A stretch of 64,000 nucleotides of DNA from Caballeronia sp. Lep1P3 (GCF_022879595.1 NZ_CP084265.1:682001-746000), one strand, 5' to 3'. Counted from the first letter of the stretch, positions 39,364 through 49,288 are shown. Notes: generated by a model not told the origin, from the letters alone. Program-made: numbers and translations.

Positions 39364-39478
39364 TTGATCGTCCGAATCGCACAATATCCCCCGAAGAAGC
39401 GCTTGTTGTTCGGTATCGTGTTTGCCGCCGTCGTACTGTCGGCCCAGCAGGCGCTGACGATGGTTGCTCATGGCCGCC
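39364..39478 (+). pseudogene. 5' fragment of the hybrid histidine kinase, cut by an IS3 element
   Basis: This stretch reads YPPKKRLLFGIVFAAVVLSA followed by QQALTMVAHGR, the first membrane helix of the kinase that resumes after the insertion element. Removing the element and one GCC copy joins the codons as GGC CGC CTG ACA TTC CTG, in frame with the kinase. The start is assigned to a TTG at 39364 because no in-frame ATG lies after the stop at 39331; this start is uncertain. Confidence 0.75.
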
Positions 39479-39537
39479 TGAACCGCCCCGGAAATGTAGG
39501 AGACTTCGGATCTTGGCTGTAACGGGAGATTTGAAGC

Positions 39538-39885
39538 ATGGAAAGCGAAGGCAAGGCAAGGAAGCCCACAGGGACGCGATATTCGGATGAGGTCCGTGAG
39601 CGAGCGGTGCGGATGGTGTTCGAGCACCAACACGAGTATCAAACGCAGGGAGCGGCGATCCGCTCGATCGCCTCGAAGATGGGGATGTCGCGCGAGACGC
39701 TTCGCAACTGGATCATTCAGGCTGAGCGTGACCGTGGCCAACGAGCGGGCGCGACAACTTCGGAGCTGGCGCGTCTGAAGGAATTGGAGCGCGAGAATCG
39801 TGAACTGCGCACGGCCAACGAGATCCTGCGCAAGGCCTCTGCATATTTCGCGCAGGCGGAGCTCGACCGCCGATCGAAGCCATGA
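39538..39885 (+). CDS. IS3 family transposase OrfA
   Basis: A 115-residue DNA-binding OrfA. The helix-turn-helix (about residues 12-60, [17 protein letters not shown] and [12 protein letters not shown]) is followed by a leucine-zipper-like coiled coil ([20 protein letters not shown]). Its stop overlaps the OrfB start (ATGA), with OrfB in the -1 frame as usual for IS3. Coupling or frameshifting would yield the fused active transposase. Confidence 0.93.
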   Translation: MESEGKARKPTGTRYSDEVRERAVRMVFEHQHEYQTQGAAIRSIASKMGMSRETLRNWIIQAERDRGQRAGATTSELARLKELERENRELRTANEILRKASAYFAQAELDRRSKP

Positions 39886-40778
39886 TCGCGTTCATCGACG
39901 AGCATCGCGACGTCTACGGTATCGAGCCGATCTGCCGCCTGCTGCCGATCGCGCCGTCGACGTATTACCGCCACGCCGGGCGGCGCAGCGATCCGGAGCA
40001 ATGGCCAGCACGAGCGCGTCGCGATATTGAACTGAAGGCCCTTATCCGGGCGGTCTGGGACGAGAACTTCGGCGTGTATGGAGTGCGCAAGGTCTGGCGC
40101 CAGTTGTTGCGCGATGGCGTAAAGGTGGCCCGCTGCACGGTTGCGCGCCTGATGAAGGTGATGGGCCTCGAAGGTGTGCGGCGTGGGCGCCGGATCAAGA
40201 CGACGCAGCGCGACGATGCGGTGCCGTGCCCGCTGGACCGGGTCAAACGTCAGTTCCGGGCCGAGCGGCCTAACGCGCTGTGGGTCGCAGATTTTACCTA
40301 CTGTTGGACATGGTCGGGCTTTGTCTATGTGGCCTTCGTGACCGATGTGTTTGCGCGCCGTATCGTCGGCTGGCGCGTGTCGGCATCGATGAAGACTGAC
40401 TTCGTGCTGGATGCGCTGAACCAGGCGTTACACGACCGCCAGCCACCGCCCGGGCTCATTCATCATAGCGATCACGGGTCGCAATATCTCAGCATTCGGT
40501 ACACCGAACGTTTGGTGGACGTGGGCGTTGAGCCATCAGTCGGAACTGTCGGTGACTCTTACGACAACGCTCTGGCCGAAACGATCAACGGCTTGTATAA
40601 GGCCGAAGTCGTGCATCGGCGTTCATGGCGTACGCTCCAGGATGTCGAACTCGCCACGCTCGAGTGGGTGCACTGGTACAACTACCATCGGTTGCTCGGC
40701 CCGCTCGGGTACGTGTCGCCTGCGGAAGCAGAGGAAGTCTACAATCGGAATCTGGTGCGCTCCGCTCGCGCGGCGTAG
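39882..40778 (+). CDS. IS3 family transposase OrfB (DDE integrase)
   Basis: A 298-residue catalytic protein. The HTH_21-type region (about 45-100) is followed by the rve integrase core with the DDE triad: Asp in WVADFTYCW, Asp in HHSDHGSQY and Glu in [10 protein letters not shown]. The C-terminal [19 protein letters not shown] is the usual IS3 ending. It is intact, so the element is potentially active. Confidence 0.95.
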   Translation: MIAFIDEHRDVYGIEPICRLLPIAPSTYYRHAGRRSDPEQWPARARRDIELKALIRAVWDENFGVYGVRKVWRQLLRDGVKVARCTVARLMKVMGLEGVRRGRRIKTTQRDDAVPCPLDRVKRQFRAERPNALWVADFTYCWTWSGFVYVAFVTDVFARRIVGWRVSASMKTDFVLDALNQALHDRQPPPGLIHHSDHGSQYLSIRYTERLVDVGVEPSVGTVGDSYDNALAETINGLYKAEVVHRRSWRTLQDVELATLEWVHWYNYHRLLGPLGYVSPAEAEEVYNRNLVRSARAA

Positions 40779-40832
40779 CCCCAAACTCGGCGGTCTCCGA
40801 CAAAGCCGGGGCGGTTCAGCCTGACATTCCTG

Positions 40833-42611
40833 TTGATCAGTGCGACGTTGCCGCTAATCACCGTGCTATTTGGCCCGTGGTCGGGTTTGCTGCTTTTGCT
40901 AAGCGGGATCTGGTTCGGCGCGCTCTGGATGCAGCCTTTCGGAAGTCTGGCTGTCGTGCAGCAGGACGACCGAGCCGTGCTGCTGGCGTACACGGTCGTC
41001 GGCGCGCTCCTGGTCGTGGCCGGACACCAACTGGCCAAGGTGGCCCGCCGCGCAGGAAGAGCGGAGGCGGCTACGCAGGATGCCGCGGATCGCCTTTTGC
41101 AGGTCGAGCGGGACGCGCGCAACCGGTTCGACATCGCGTTGAACACGGCTGGCGTGCCGTTCTTTCTCCTTACGCCGATCGTGCATGATGGCCGCGTCGC
41201 GGAACTCCGTTGGGATTACCTCAACGAGGCGGCCGCGCAGTTATTCAACCAGCCCGCCGCGGTCGTGATCGGCAGTTCCATCTCGTATGTGCGTCCGACA
41301 GGGTGGGATGCCAACCTCCTGCTCGACCGCCTGGCGCCACTCGCGAAACGCACCGGGCGGGAAGCATTCGACGTGCGCGTGGAAGGCGACAACGGCGAGC
41401 AGTGGTTTCACGTCATCGCGGCGTCGCTGCAAGGTTCGGTTGTGGCGTGGTTTGGCGACGTGACACCGCGCGTGCGCGCCGAACAGGCGCTCTCCGAAGC
41501 CGACCGCCGCAAGGATGAGTTCCTCGCGACGCTCGCGCACGAACTGCGCAATCCACTCGCGCCGATCAGACAGGTTGCCGAGATACTGGAGCAGCCCGGA
41601 CTGACGGATGAGCGCAAGAAGTGGTGCATCACCGTGCTGCGTCGGCAGTCGGCCGCCATGGCGCTGCTTCTGGACGACTTGCTGGACGTCTCGCGCATCA
41701 CGCGCGGGGCGCTCACGCTTCGCAAAGAAGCCGTTGCGCTTCGGGACGTTTTCGATGACGCAGTCGAGATCGCGAGGCCCATGATCGAGAGTAAGGGCCA
41801 CCAACTCGCCGTCAAGCACCATCCGCGCCCGATGAGCATCGAGGCGGACCGACTGCGGCTGGCGCAGGTGATGGGAAATCTCCTGACCAACGCCGCGAAA
41901 TACACGCCGCCGGGCGGCCACATCGAATTGACGGCAGAAGCAGACGACGCGGAGATCGTCCTGTCAGTCGACGACAACGGAATCGGCATCGAGCCGGATA
42001 AGCTGTCGGCCATCTTCTCGATGTTTTCGCAGGTGAACCCCGACCATCATCGGCAAGGCGGGCTGGGTATTGGACTTGCGCTGTCGAAATCGCTGATCGA
42101 GTTGCATGGGGGACGGATCACGGCGTCGAGCGCTGGAAGAAACCTGGGGAGCCGTTTCTCCGTTCATCTACCCGCGGCGTCCAGAGTGGTGCCGGAGCCG
42201 GTGCAGACGCGCGATGCGCCGACCATTGCATCGTCGGTCGAACGGCATCGCATCCTGGTGGTGGACGATAACGTCGATGCGGCTGACGCGCTGACGGCCC
42301 TCCTGGAGCTCGAGGGGCATCAGATACGCACAGTCTATTCAGGCGAGGAGGCTCTCGATATTCTCAGCCACTACAGCCCCGATGTAATCCTGCTTGACCT
42401 CGGTCTGCCCGGCATGAGCGGAATCGACGTCGCTCGCGGCATTCGGGCCATGCCGTCAACAAGGGACGTCACGCTTATCGCCATCACTGGATGGGGGCAG
42501 CCACAGGACCGTGCGCGCACGGCTGACGCCGGTTTCGACTTCCACTTCACGAAGCCCGTTGACGTGGGGCAACTCAACGAGGCGATCGATAGCGCGGTGG
42601 CCGCGCCATAG
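40833..42611 (+). CDS. Hybrid sensor histidine kinase, N-terminus removed by IS insertion
   Basis: Downstream 592 codons of a kinase whose first helix lies before the IS3 element; the rejoined gene would encode 634 residues. Two or three membrane helices (DUF4118-like) remain, followed by a PAS-like domain (about 95-210). The HisKA domain has FLATLAHELRNPLAPI (His236). The ATPase domain has NLLTNAAKYTPPGG, SVDDNGIGIE and GLGIGLALSKSL. A receiver domain (about 465-585) has ILVVDDN and Asp522 in ILLDLGLPGMSG. Numbers count from the TTG at 40833. It probably passes an envelope signal to an unlinked regulator. Expression from within the element is possible, but the sensor would be incomplete. Confidence 0.85.
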   Translation: MISATLPLITVLFGPWSGLLLLLSGIWFGALWMQPFGSLAVVQQDDRAVLLAYTVVGALLVVAGHQLAKVARRAGRAEAATQDAADRLLQVERDARNRFDIALNTAGVPFFLLTPIVHDGRVAELRWDYLNEAAAQLFNQPAAVVIGSSISYVRPTGWDANLLLDRLAPLAKRTGREAFDVRVEGDNGEQWFHVIAASLQGSVVAWFGDVTPRVRAEQALSEADRRKDEFLATLAHELRNPLAPIRQVAEILEQPGLTDERKKWCITVLRRQSAAMALLLDDLLDVSRITRGALTLRKEAVALRDVFDDAVEIARPMIESKGHQLAVKHHPRPMSIEADRLRLAQVMGNLLTNAAKYTPPGGHIELTAEADDAEIVLSVDDNGIGIEPDKLSAIFSMFSQVNPDHHRQGGLGIGLALSKSLIELHGGRITASSAGRNLGSRFSVHLPAASRVVPEPVQTRDAPTIASSVERHRILVVDDNVDAADALTALLELEGHQIRTVYSGEEALDILSHYSPDVILLDLGLPGMSGIDVARGIRAMPSTRDVTLIAITGWGQPQDRARTADAGFDFHFTKPVDVGQLNEAIDSAVAAP

Positions 42612-43324
42612 CGTTCCGCATAACGGTGGCGGTTGGACTCTGCGTTGTCCGTCTCACCGACGCCACGTAAAGCGCACCGTGCCGCGTAGCAGGTCGGAAC
42701 GTGCTACGGAAAACACCCGTTCACTCGAGCCTGACCGGTACGGCCAATACCGCCATGCAGAACCTCGGTCTCTTTTTGCGCTAATGCAGACTGCGATCCC
42801 AAGAAGATTGGCGCTTGGCCGGCGCACTGATGGCGTTGGAGAAGCGCTAGCAGCGCTTAAGCGTCCTTAGGAAGGAGCAATACGGATTACAACTCCGGCA
42901 CCATGCGCATGTTTGCGTGGGCCTCGCGGCAGGCGCGAACGCGCGCGACGTAGAACGTCGGTCGCGCGCGAGAAACCGCCGCCGGCTAGTCGGCCTGTCG
43001 TGCAGGTCCGCGCCTCGCAGTCGGGACGACGCGCGGCCCAAGCCTGAGATGGGATGCGAAGGTAAGCGACGCCTTGTTCAATGCAGGCCGTCCTTATCGA
43101 GCGAGCGATCGAGCCGGCCGAGGCTCGGCTATCAGCGGTTCCAGTTTTCGAAGTCGAAGCTCCGACGTCGGAAAGCGAAACCCGGCAAGGCTAAAGTTGC
43201 GGGGCGCTAAGACGACTGAATTTCTTCCACAAAACCCTCATCGCATCGTGGTCCTCTGCTGCGCGCGAGGCGAGGTATCCACGCGCGAAACCAGCGCCCG
43301 CTGCGGTTTCAGGCTTGCTCTCTC
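42612..43324. other. 713-bp spacer with no gene seen
   Basis: Only short frames without family resemblance. I see no promoter, terminator or RNA gene that I could support. Confidence 0.45.
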
Positions 43325-44729
43325 CTAGCGACCGGAGCAGTCGTCCGCCACGACGACATCGTTGCGCCAGCCGAGGTCGTCCTGCAAATCACTCAGTGCG
43401 CTTATGTAGTGCTTGACCGCGCGACGATCGAACAGGGAAGAGAAGAATTCGGTCGCATAGCGCACTTTCTTGGCGGCGATGCGCGCGCGATGGCGCGTTT
43501 CATCGTCCAACTCGGCCAGGCCGTGACCTCGTTTGAGCAGCTTCTTGTGCCGGCGCCTTAGCGTCTCGCTCGCAAAGCCGGTGATGGGATTATCAAGCGC
43601 TTTCAGCGATTTCTTCGACTGACTCGCGCGCCATCCCTTCTGGTCGATGCAAAGCGTGAACTGGATGATCAGACGCGTGTAGCGCACCGAGTTGACTGCG
43701 GCAACGGCGGCTTTACGATTCTCCGTCGCGATATTCTGTGCCGCCTGGTGGACCGCGGTAACATCCGCGTCGCTGGCAGCGGAGCCGAACGCTTTTTCCA
43801 GTGTGCTCCCCGCAAGCACTTCCCAGTCGCGCGATTGACCTAGCTGGCCGGCAATCCATCGAAGTTCATTGTCGAAATCAGCCGGCGCCGCGATGACCGG
43901 TGCGAACAGGTCGAGCGCCGAGCGCAGGCGGCGAAGCCCGACGCGCATCTGATGCACGCTCGAAGGGTCTTGTCCGAAGACCACGCCGCGCTCGTTGCCG
44001 TGGACCTGAGCGAGACAGTTCCTCGCGATTGCCTGAAAGGCTGCTTCGACGGTATCGCGCTTCTTCAGTTCGAGCGGCTCGGCTTTCACGGCGCCGCTTT
44101 GCTCTTGCACGAGCAGGCCATAGCCACGGTCCGCTTTGCTGAGATGGTCGATCCGAAGCGGTACGTCGTGTAACAGGGGCGAGCGCAAGGGTGTAAAGCT
44201 GCTCGGGATCGCCGTTTTTCAACTCCAGCTCGACGCCGTGGATCGGAGCAGACGCCCGGGCCGTAGCTTCGACTGCGCCATCGTCCATCGCAAGCTCGAG
44301 TTCGGTGCCGTCCGGCAATTGCAACGTGGCGGCGCATCGATTGATGCGGGTGAGGAAAAGCGGCTCCAGGCGCTCGGCGAGGTCACGCTCGGCGAGTATG
44401 TCGATGGCCTTCGAGTCTTTCGGTATGAGCGTCAGCAACGTGCCGAGGTCAGGTCGGTCGCCGTTCACCGGACACTCGAACTCATCGCGCTCGAAGAGGC
44501 CAGCGGTAATCGTCCCTTCCAGCTTCAGCGTCTGCAGCCGCTGCTCCCCGACGGCGCGCACACGCAAGGACGCGCCATTCTTGCGCAGATGCATCTCCGG
44601 CGTGTCGAAGTAAGTGCTCACAAGATCATTCGACTCTGCGGAGCCGTTCAACAGCCGGCTGACCGCCGGGGCATGCATGATCTGGCTTGCCTTGCCTGCG
44701 GTCACCTGGAGCTTGAGTTCCTTTTCCAT
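43325..44729 (-). pseudogene. CYTH-CHAD protein (inorganic triphosphatase-like), frameshifted
   Basis: From the ATG at 44729 (GGAAG site) the first frame encodes a CYTH domain: MEKELKLQV with the metal-binding ExExK pattern, STYFDTPEMHLRKNGASLRV and ELELKNGDPEQLYTLAL. At 44176-44179 a run of four G (C on the coding strand) throws the frame; with one base fewer it would continue LALLHDVPLRID into the second frame. That frame encodes a CHAD domain (VHQMRVGLRRLRSALDLF, ARIAAKKVRYATEFF) with its histidines. The C-terminus stops at LQDDLG, short of the normal CHAD end. Intact homologues (YgiF-like) hydrolyse inorganic triphosphate. The total of 1405 nt is one more than a multiple of three, as expected for a one-base insertion. 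Confidence 0.85.
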
Positions 44730-45046
44730 GGCGCTTCCGTCGTGAGATGACAGTGACGCATCCATGCAGCATTTTTTGTGCTTGGTTCGAGCTTGCGCGC
44801 GGCAAAAGAAATGCAGTGCTTAGGAACGAAGAAAGTCGGGACCCGTGTTACAGGCAACGCAACCTTCCTGAAGGGACCGAACATGCAGACCTAGACGGTC
44901 GTATCGGCTGCGCCTACATGCCGTGTACATGGGGCCTCATCGTCAAGCTCAGCGTTGGGCGTCATTCTGTATGTCAACGGCGTGACAAAAGCGACGAGCC
45001 GGACAGCAAGTCCAACACGCCACGCTCGACATACCGCCTTCCTCGC
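44730..45046. other. Spacer between the CYTH-CHAD and chemoreceptor genes
   Basis: No gene seen; the divergent promoters should lie here. The right end carries a sigma-28-type promoter for the chemoreceptor gene. Confidence 0.45.
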
Positions 45047-45073
45047 TTCAGTTTCTCGAGGGCCAGCCGATAA
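45047..45073 (+). promoter_or_regulatory. Sigma-28 (FliA)-type promoter of the chemoreceptor gene
   Basis: A perfect flagellar -10, GCCGATAA (45066-45073), has a partial -35 (TTCA at 45047-45050 for TAAA) at the consensus 15-bp spacing. Transcription would start near 45080, 35 nt before the ATG. Confidence 0.6.
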
Positions 45074-45115
45074 GTCTTTACCCAACTCGCGTAAACCCTT
45101 ATCGCCGGACCTTCC

Positions 45116-46671
45116 ATGAAACTCAGCCTCAAGATTCCCCTGGCTTTTGCAGCCGCGCTACTGTTTATGTTCGCCGCCGCTCTGTGCGGCGTTTTCGCCC
45201 TCCACCAGTCGATCGACGCTTACAGGACGGTGGTCGCGCGCAACGTCGCGCAGGAACGCATGGTGTCGGCGACGCTCGTCGCCTTCAAACTGCAAGTGCA
45301 GGAGTGGAAAGACACCCTGCTGCGCGGAAAGGACCCGGCCAAGCTCGATAAGTACTGGACGGCCTTCCAGTCACGCGAAGCGACGGTCGACCAACTCGCC
45401 GATGAACTCGAACGCACGTTGCCCGCCGGCGACAGTCGCGATTTGCTCGAACGCTTCGCAACAGCACATCGCGCGATGGGCGAAGGCTATCGACGTGGCT
45501 TCGACGCGTTCAAGGCGCAGGGCGACGAACCGTCGGCCGGCGACAACGCCGTCGCAGGCGTCGATCGTCAACCGGCGGCGCTTCTCGAGCAGGCGGCGAA
45601 GCAGATCGCCGCGGACAGCGCCAAAGTGTCCGAGGCCGCGGACCAGGCCGCGGATTGGGCCACCGGGATCAGCATTACGCTCATGCTGGCGGTCCTCGTG
45701 CTGGCTTCTATCGGCGCTACCTTTTCAGCCGGACGGTGTCGCGTCCGCTTGCGCGTGCGCTCGGATGTGCACAGGCAGTTGCGGCGGGCGACCTCTCGCT
45801 CGATTTCCATTCGAATGGCAAGGACGAGATCGCGGAATTGCTGGCCGCGCTCAAGCACATGCAGTCGAGTCTGGCGAGCGTCGTGAGCAAGGTGCGGGTG
45901 AACGCGCACAGCGTCGCGACAGCAAGCGCGGAAATCGCGTCGGGCAACCTCGATCTTTCGTCGCGCACGGAAGAACAGGCGGCGTCGCTCCAGGAAACGG
46001 CGGCCAGCATGGAAGAGATCACCTCGGCGGTACGCCAGAACGCCGAGCATGCGGCGGCGGCATCGTCGCTTGCCGGAGCCGCGTGCGAAACCGCGGCGAG
46101 CGGCGGGCAGATGATGGAGCGCGTCGTCGAAACCATGCACGGCATCTCCGAAAGCTCGGCAAAGGTCAGCGAGATCATCTCGGTCATCGACACCATCGCT
46201 TTTCAGACCAACATTCTCGCGTTGAACGCGGCGGTGGAAGCGGCGCGGGCGGGCGAGGAAGGGCGCGGTTTCGCGGTCGTGGCAAGTGAAGTGCGGGCGC
46301 TCGCGCAGCGCAGCGCGGCGGCGGCGAGGGAGATCAAGGGGCTCATCGCGCAATCCAGCGAGCGCGTGGAAACGGGCTCGGCGCTCGTGCGCGACGCCGG
46401 AACCATCATTGCGGACATCGTGACCTCGGTGCAGCGCGCGGCAGGCGTCGTTGGCGAGATCACGTCGGCTTCGCAGGAGCAGCGCACCGGTATCGAGCAG
46501 GTCAATCTCGCGGTGACTCAGATGGATCAGGTCACGCAGCCGAACGCCGCGCTCGTCGAGCAGGCATCGGCGGCCGCGCACGCGCTCGCGGAGCAGGCCG
46601 GGTCGCTGCGGGACGCAGTCGCGGTGTTCAGGCTGCGTGAAGATGCGTATGGCGCGTTGGCTGCGGCGTGA
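45116..46671 (+). pseudogene. Methyl-accepting chemotaxis protein, one frameshift
   Basis: The first frame (from the ATG at 45116) encodes helix 1 (about residues 7-31), a periplasmic sensor (about 32-180) and helix 2. Near 45705-45725 one base appears missing, and the -1-shifted frame continues [15 protein letters not shown] (HAMP) and the full signalling domain with the hairpin [20 protein letters not shown], then [20 protein letters not shown]. The gene ends near 46671. Its 1556 nt are one short of a multiple of three. All other features are intact, so it is either a very young pseudogene or a sequencing error. A FliA-type promoter precedes it, placing it in the motility regulon. Confidence 0.88.
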
Positions 46672-46687
46672 TCGCAGTCAGCGGGAT

Positions 46688-46707
46688 GGGCCGGCCGATG
46701 CCGGCCC
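46688..46707 (+). terminator. Hairpin after the chemoreceptor gene
   Basis: An 8-bp perfect GC stem (GGGCCGGC and its complement, 4-nt loop) lies 17 nt after the stop codon. There is no T-run, so it is only a possible terminator. Confidence 0.35.
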
Positions 46708-46716
46708 CGTTACGGC

Positions 46717-47040
46717 TCAGCGTTCACCAGCAGTTCTAGCGGGCGCGGGAAACCGGACGTTCGCCTCTATCCAGATGCGTCCCCAGGTCATCGCATATTC
46801 GAGAGCGTCGGCATCGTCGTGAAAGAAGTCGAGATCGCTGAAGCTGCGAGCCGGATGCCCTTGCTTCTCGATACTGACGCTGGCGGCGTGCAAGCCGTCG
46901 CGGCTCGACTGAGCGCAGGCGATCAGCCGGAATCCCCGATAACGGGATTTGAGATAACGCAACGTTTTTGCAGGAAACGGAAGTGGGGGGAGGGCTTTAC
47001 GAGCCGCCGCGCATTCTGCGCGCGGCTTGTGACCCGTCAA
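46717..47040 (-). CDS. Small hypothetical protein
   Basis: A 107-residue frame with protein-like character in its second half: YRGFRLIACAQSSRDGLHAA, then DLDFFHDDADALEYAMTWG and RIWIEANV. The pattern of a short beta-rich domain ending in an aromatic helix with WIE resembles small uncharacterised Burkholderia proteins that modify or bind small ligands, but I cannot name the family. The start is a TTG at 47040 with no clear ribosome site. The converging hairpin at 46688 is near its 3' end. Confidence 0.45.
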   Translation of the reverse strand: MTGHKPRAECAAARKALPPLPFPAKTLRYLKSRYRGFRLIACAQSSRDGLHAASVSIEKQGHPARSFSDLDFFHDDADALEYAMTWGRIWIEANVRFPAPARTAGER

Positions 47041-47435
47041 TGACGCCCGTGCCCGCGCCCGCTTTAGTCAAACCCGACGACGAAGAAACCGCGTGACATG
47101 ACGCTGTCACACACAGCGGCTTCACGCAGGACGCGCATGTGGCGCCATCCTGAAAGATCCAATCGCGTAACGTAGCTTCCCTGCGGACGCGAAGCCGCCC
47201 ACTTGCGGTCCCTCGCTGTCTCCCAGATCGACGCCGTCCGGACGGCTGGTTCACACGCGGAACCCGACAAATGAACAGCATCGAACGAAAGAGGCGACGT
47301 TGATGGCGGCTCCGCGCATAGGAAGCAGTCACGGACATCAGCGCAAAAGCATCGCGCGATGAAACGGCAACTGCTTGGAGCGACGCGTCGTCTCTCGGAA
47401 GGACGTCGACGCAGCCATCAAAGGCGCTCGCCGTG
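47041..47435. other. 395-bp spacer
   Basis: No gene seen. Frames here are short and lack family features. Confidence 0.45.
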
Positions 47436-48348
47436 TCAGCTACTACGACGCGGATGCTCGAGAAAAAATCGCACCATCTCGGCACTGGCGTCGGGGCCGG
47501 ATGGATCGGTGTACGTCCCGCTCGATGAACCTCCGGCCCACGCATGAGGCGCGCCGTGGATAACCCATAGTTCGGCATCGACTCCGGCTTGCGACGTCAT
47601 GTATCGGACCGTATGCTTTCTGACCCGGCTATCGCTGCTTGGCGCGCGCACGGGTATCACTTCACGCGCGGAAAACTCGCGTATCAATTCGTTGGCATTG
47701 GCGGGATGCACGGTTGCATCGGCATCGCCGTGAAAAACGATGAGCGGGCATGCCGACGCCTGCGCGCCGTGAGCATCCGCCCGCATGGATTTCTGCGCTT
47801 TGGATCTGACCTTGCCGCCGCGCATGGCCGCCAGCGCGGACGGCAGGTCGTGCGCGCATCCGACGGGCAGGCCGGAATGAACGCCTGCCGCTGCGTACAG
47901 ATCGGGATAGGTTTGCGCCATGATTGCCGCCATCGCGCCGCCGGCCGAAAGACCAGCAACGAAGACGCGTTTCGGATCGACGTTGTAATCCGCCATGACC
48001 TCTCTCGTAATGCCCGTGATCAATGACGGCTCGCCCCGGTCGCGCTGCTGATCGGCCGGTCTGAACCAGTTCCAGCATTTCGAGCTATTCGCGCCCTGCG
48101 GCTGCGTCGGATAAGCGACGATGAAGCCATGAGTTTCGGCAAGCGCGTTCATTCGCGTCCCGGCTGCGAAATCGTCGGCGTCCTGCGTGCAGCCATGCAG
48201 CATGACGATCAGAGGCAGACTTTCACCGCGGTGATGACCGGGAACGTAGACCTTGTAATCACGCTGACCAGCGGCGTCGACGTAGCGCCGCACGCTGAAG
48301 TGCCCGCAATCCTCCACGTCCACTTCGGCTTGCGGCGTACGAATGTGA
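47436..48348 (-). pseudogene. PHB-depolymerase-type esterase, 3' part, cut off by IS66
   Basis: This is the C-terminal 300 residues of an alpha/beta-hydrolase of the PHB depolymerase/LpqC family. It has the oxyanion-hole segment IVMLHGCTQDADDFAAGTRM, the nucleophile elbow VAGLSAGGAMAAIMA, PLIVFHGDADATVHPANA with the acid, and VIHGAPHAWAGG with the catalytic histidine. Its 5' part lies beyond the IS66 element at 50976-51186. Joining the parts and counting the 8-bp duplication once gives 372 codons in one frame (PRRHIRTPQAEVDVED across the junction). The enzyme would hydrolyse short-chain polyester or ester substrates. A GTG inside the element continues the frame but is an accident of the insertion. 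Confidence 0.88.
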
Positions 48349-48397
48349 GTAAGCGATCCATGTTTGACGTCTGGCAGTAAGCCGCAGGAGCGAGGAG

Positions 48398-48434
48398 CAT
48401 AGGTGTCCACCTACTTTGGAGGTGGACACCTATG
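48398..48434 (+). promoter_or_regulatory. Perfect hairpin covering the tnpA ribosome site and start codon
   Basis: Arms of 15 bp (48398-48412 and 48420-48434) are perfectly complementary around a 7-nt loop. The distal arm contains the tnpA ATG (48432-48434), and the GGAGG ribosome site at 48418-48422 spans loop and arm. In RNA this would hide the translation start. Confidence 0.85.
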
Positions 48435-48959
48435 GCCGAAAAAGACTCAGAGTTGAAAGTGGTGCGTCAGAGCCGCGACGGACGGCGGCAGTACGACGAG
48501 AAAGGCAAGCGCGCACTCATCGAGGCGGCGCTGTGCTCAGGCGTGTCGGTTGCCCGTCTGGCGCAGGAGCATGGGGTGAACGCCAACCTGCTGCGCAAGT
48601 GGATTACGAAATATCTGCTGGAGCGTGAAAAAAACACCGCGCAGGCACCGCCGGACACCATTGCCAGGGAGCACGATCTGTCACCGCCCGCAGGCCAGGT
48701 GATCGACAGCGTATCGGACGGAAGCCCGGATTTGATTAAGCCGACGGCGCAGACTCCAGCACTTTCGCCATTTGTGCCCATCGTTGCGGTGCAATCGGCG
48801 CTTCCAACGCCACCTGTGGTGCCGGTCATGGCGCTCGCGTTACATGTGCGCCTGTCCAATGGTGTCGAGTTTGACATCGGGGACGCTAGCGTCGAGGAAC
48901 TGACCACCGTAGTCCAGATGCTCGGGAGGATACCGTGTTCCGCTTCGACGAAAACCTAA
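48432..48959 (+). CDS. tnpA: IS66 accessory protein TnpA
   Basis: A 175-residue protein with an N-terminal helix-turn-helix (about residues 20-62, ALIEAALCSGVSVARLAQEH and NANLLRKWI), the usual TnpA/IS66 Orf1 domain, then a Pro-rich linker and a C-terminal conserved piece ending VEELTTVVQMLGR. It is required with TnpB and TnpC for transposition in studied IS66 elements. The ATG at 48432 sits inside a perfect hairpin, suggesting translational control. The 3' end overlaps tnpB by 25 nt. Confidence 0.92.
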   Translation: MAEKDSELKVVRQSRDGRRQYDEKGKRALIEAALCSGVSVARLAQEHGVNANLLRKWITKYLLEREKNTAQAPPDTIAREHDLSPPAGQVIDSVSDGSPDLIKPTAQTPALSPFVPIVAVQSALPTPPVVPVMALALHVRLSNGVEFDIGDASVEELTTVVQMLGRIPCSASTKT

Positions 48960-49288
48960 GGGTGTACCTGCACCGCGATCCCGTCGATTTCCGCTACGGC
49001 ATGAACAGCCTGTCGATTCTCGTCGAGCAGGCCATGCATCTGAACCCGATGGACTCCTCTCTTTATATCTTCGGAAACCGCCGTCGTGACAGGGTCAAAA
49101 TCATCGGTTGGGATGGTAGTGGTTTCTGGCTGATGACGAAGCGCCTTGAAACAAGCCGTTTTATCTGGCCCGACAGGAAGACCGAAGTTGTGGCATTGAC
49201 GTCCGCGACGCTGCACGCGCTGCTCGATGGCGATGACATCACTTCGATCCGCGGATATCCACGCGAGGAATATTTGCGCGTGAGCTGA
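48935..49288 (+). CDS. tnpB: IS66 accessory protein TnpB
   Basis: A 117-residue protein of the TnpB/IS66 Orf2 family. VYLHRDPVDFRYGMNSLSIL at the N-terminus and GWDGSGFWLMTKRLETSRF in the middle are diagnostic. It starts with a GTG at 48935 behind GGGAGGA, overlapping tnpA, which implies coupling. Its biochemical role is not established, but studied elements need it. Confidence 0.95.
   Translation: MFRFDENLRVYLHRDPVDFRYGMNSLSILVEQAMHLNPMDSSLYIFGNRRRDRVKIIGWDGSGFWLMTKRLETSRFIWPDRKTEVVALTSATLHALLDGDDITSIRGYPREEYLRVS

Larger units (their letters stand above)
39479..40818 (+). mobile_element. Complete IS3-family insertion sequence
   Basis: A 1340-bp element. The 26-bp ends (39479-39504 and 40793-40818) match at 22 of 26 positions and begin TGAACCGCCCCGG. 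A 3-bp target duplication, GCC, flanks it at 39476-39478 and 40819-40821. It carries two overlapping transposase frames. The intact ends, genes and duplication indicate a recent insertion, here into a histidine kinase gene. Confidence 0.95.

Noticed and set aside
47436..48410. Intact 324-residue esterase starting at the GTG at 48410
   Set aside because: The first 20 or so codons lie inside the IS66 element. The real start is at 51186 on the far side of the element.
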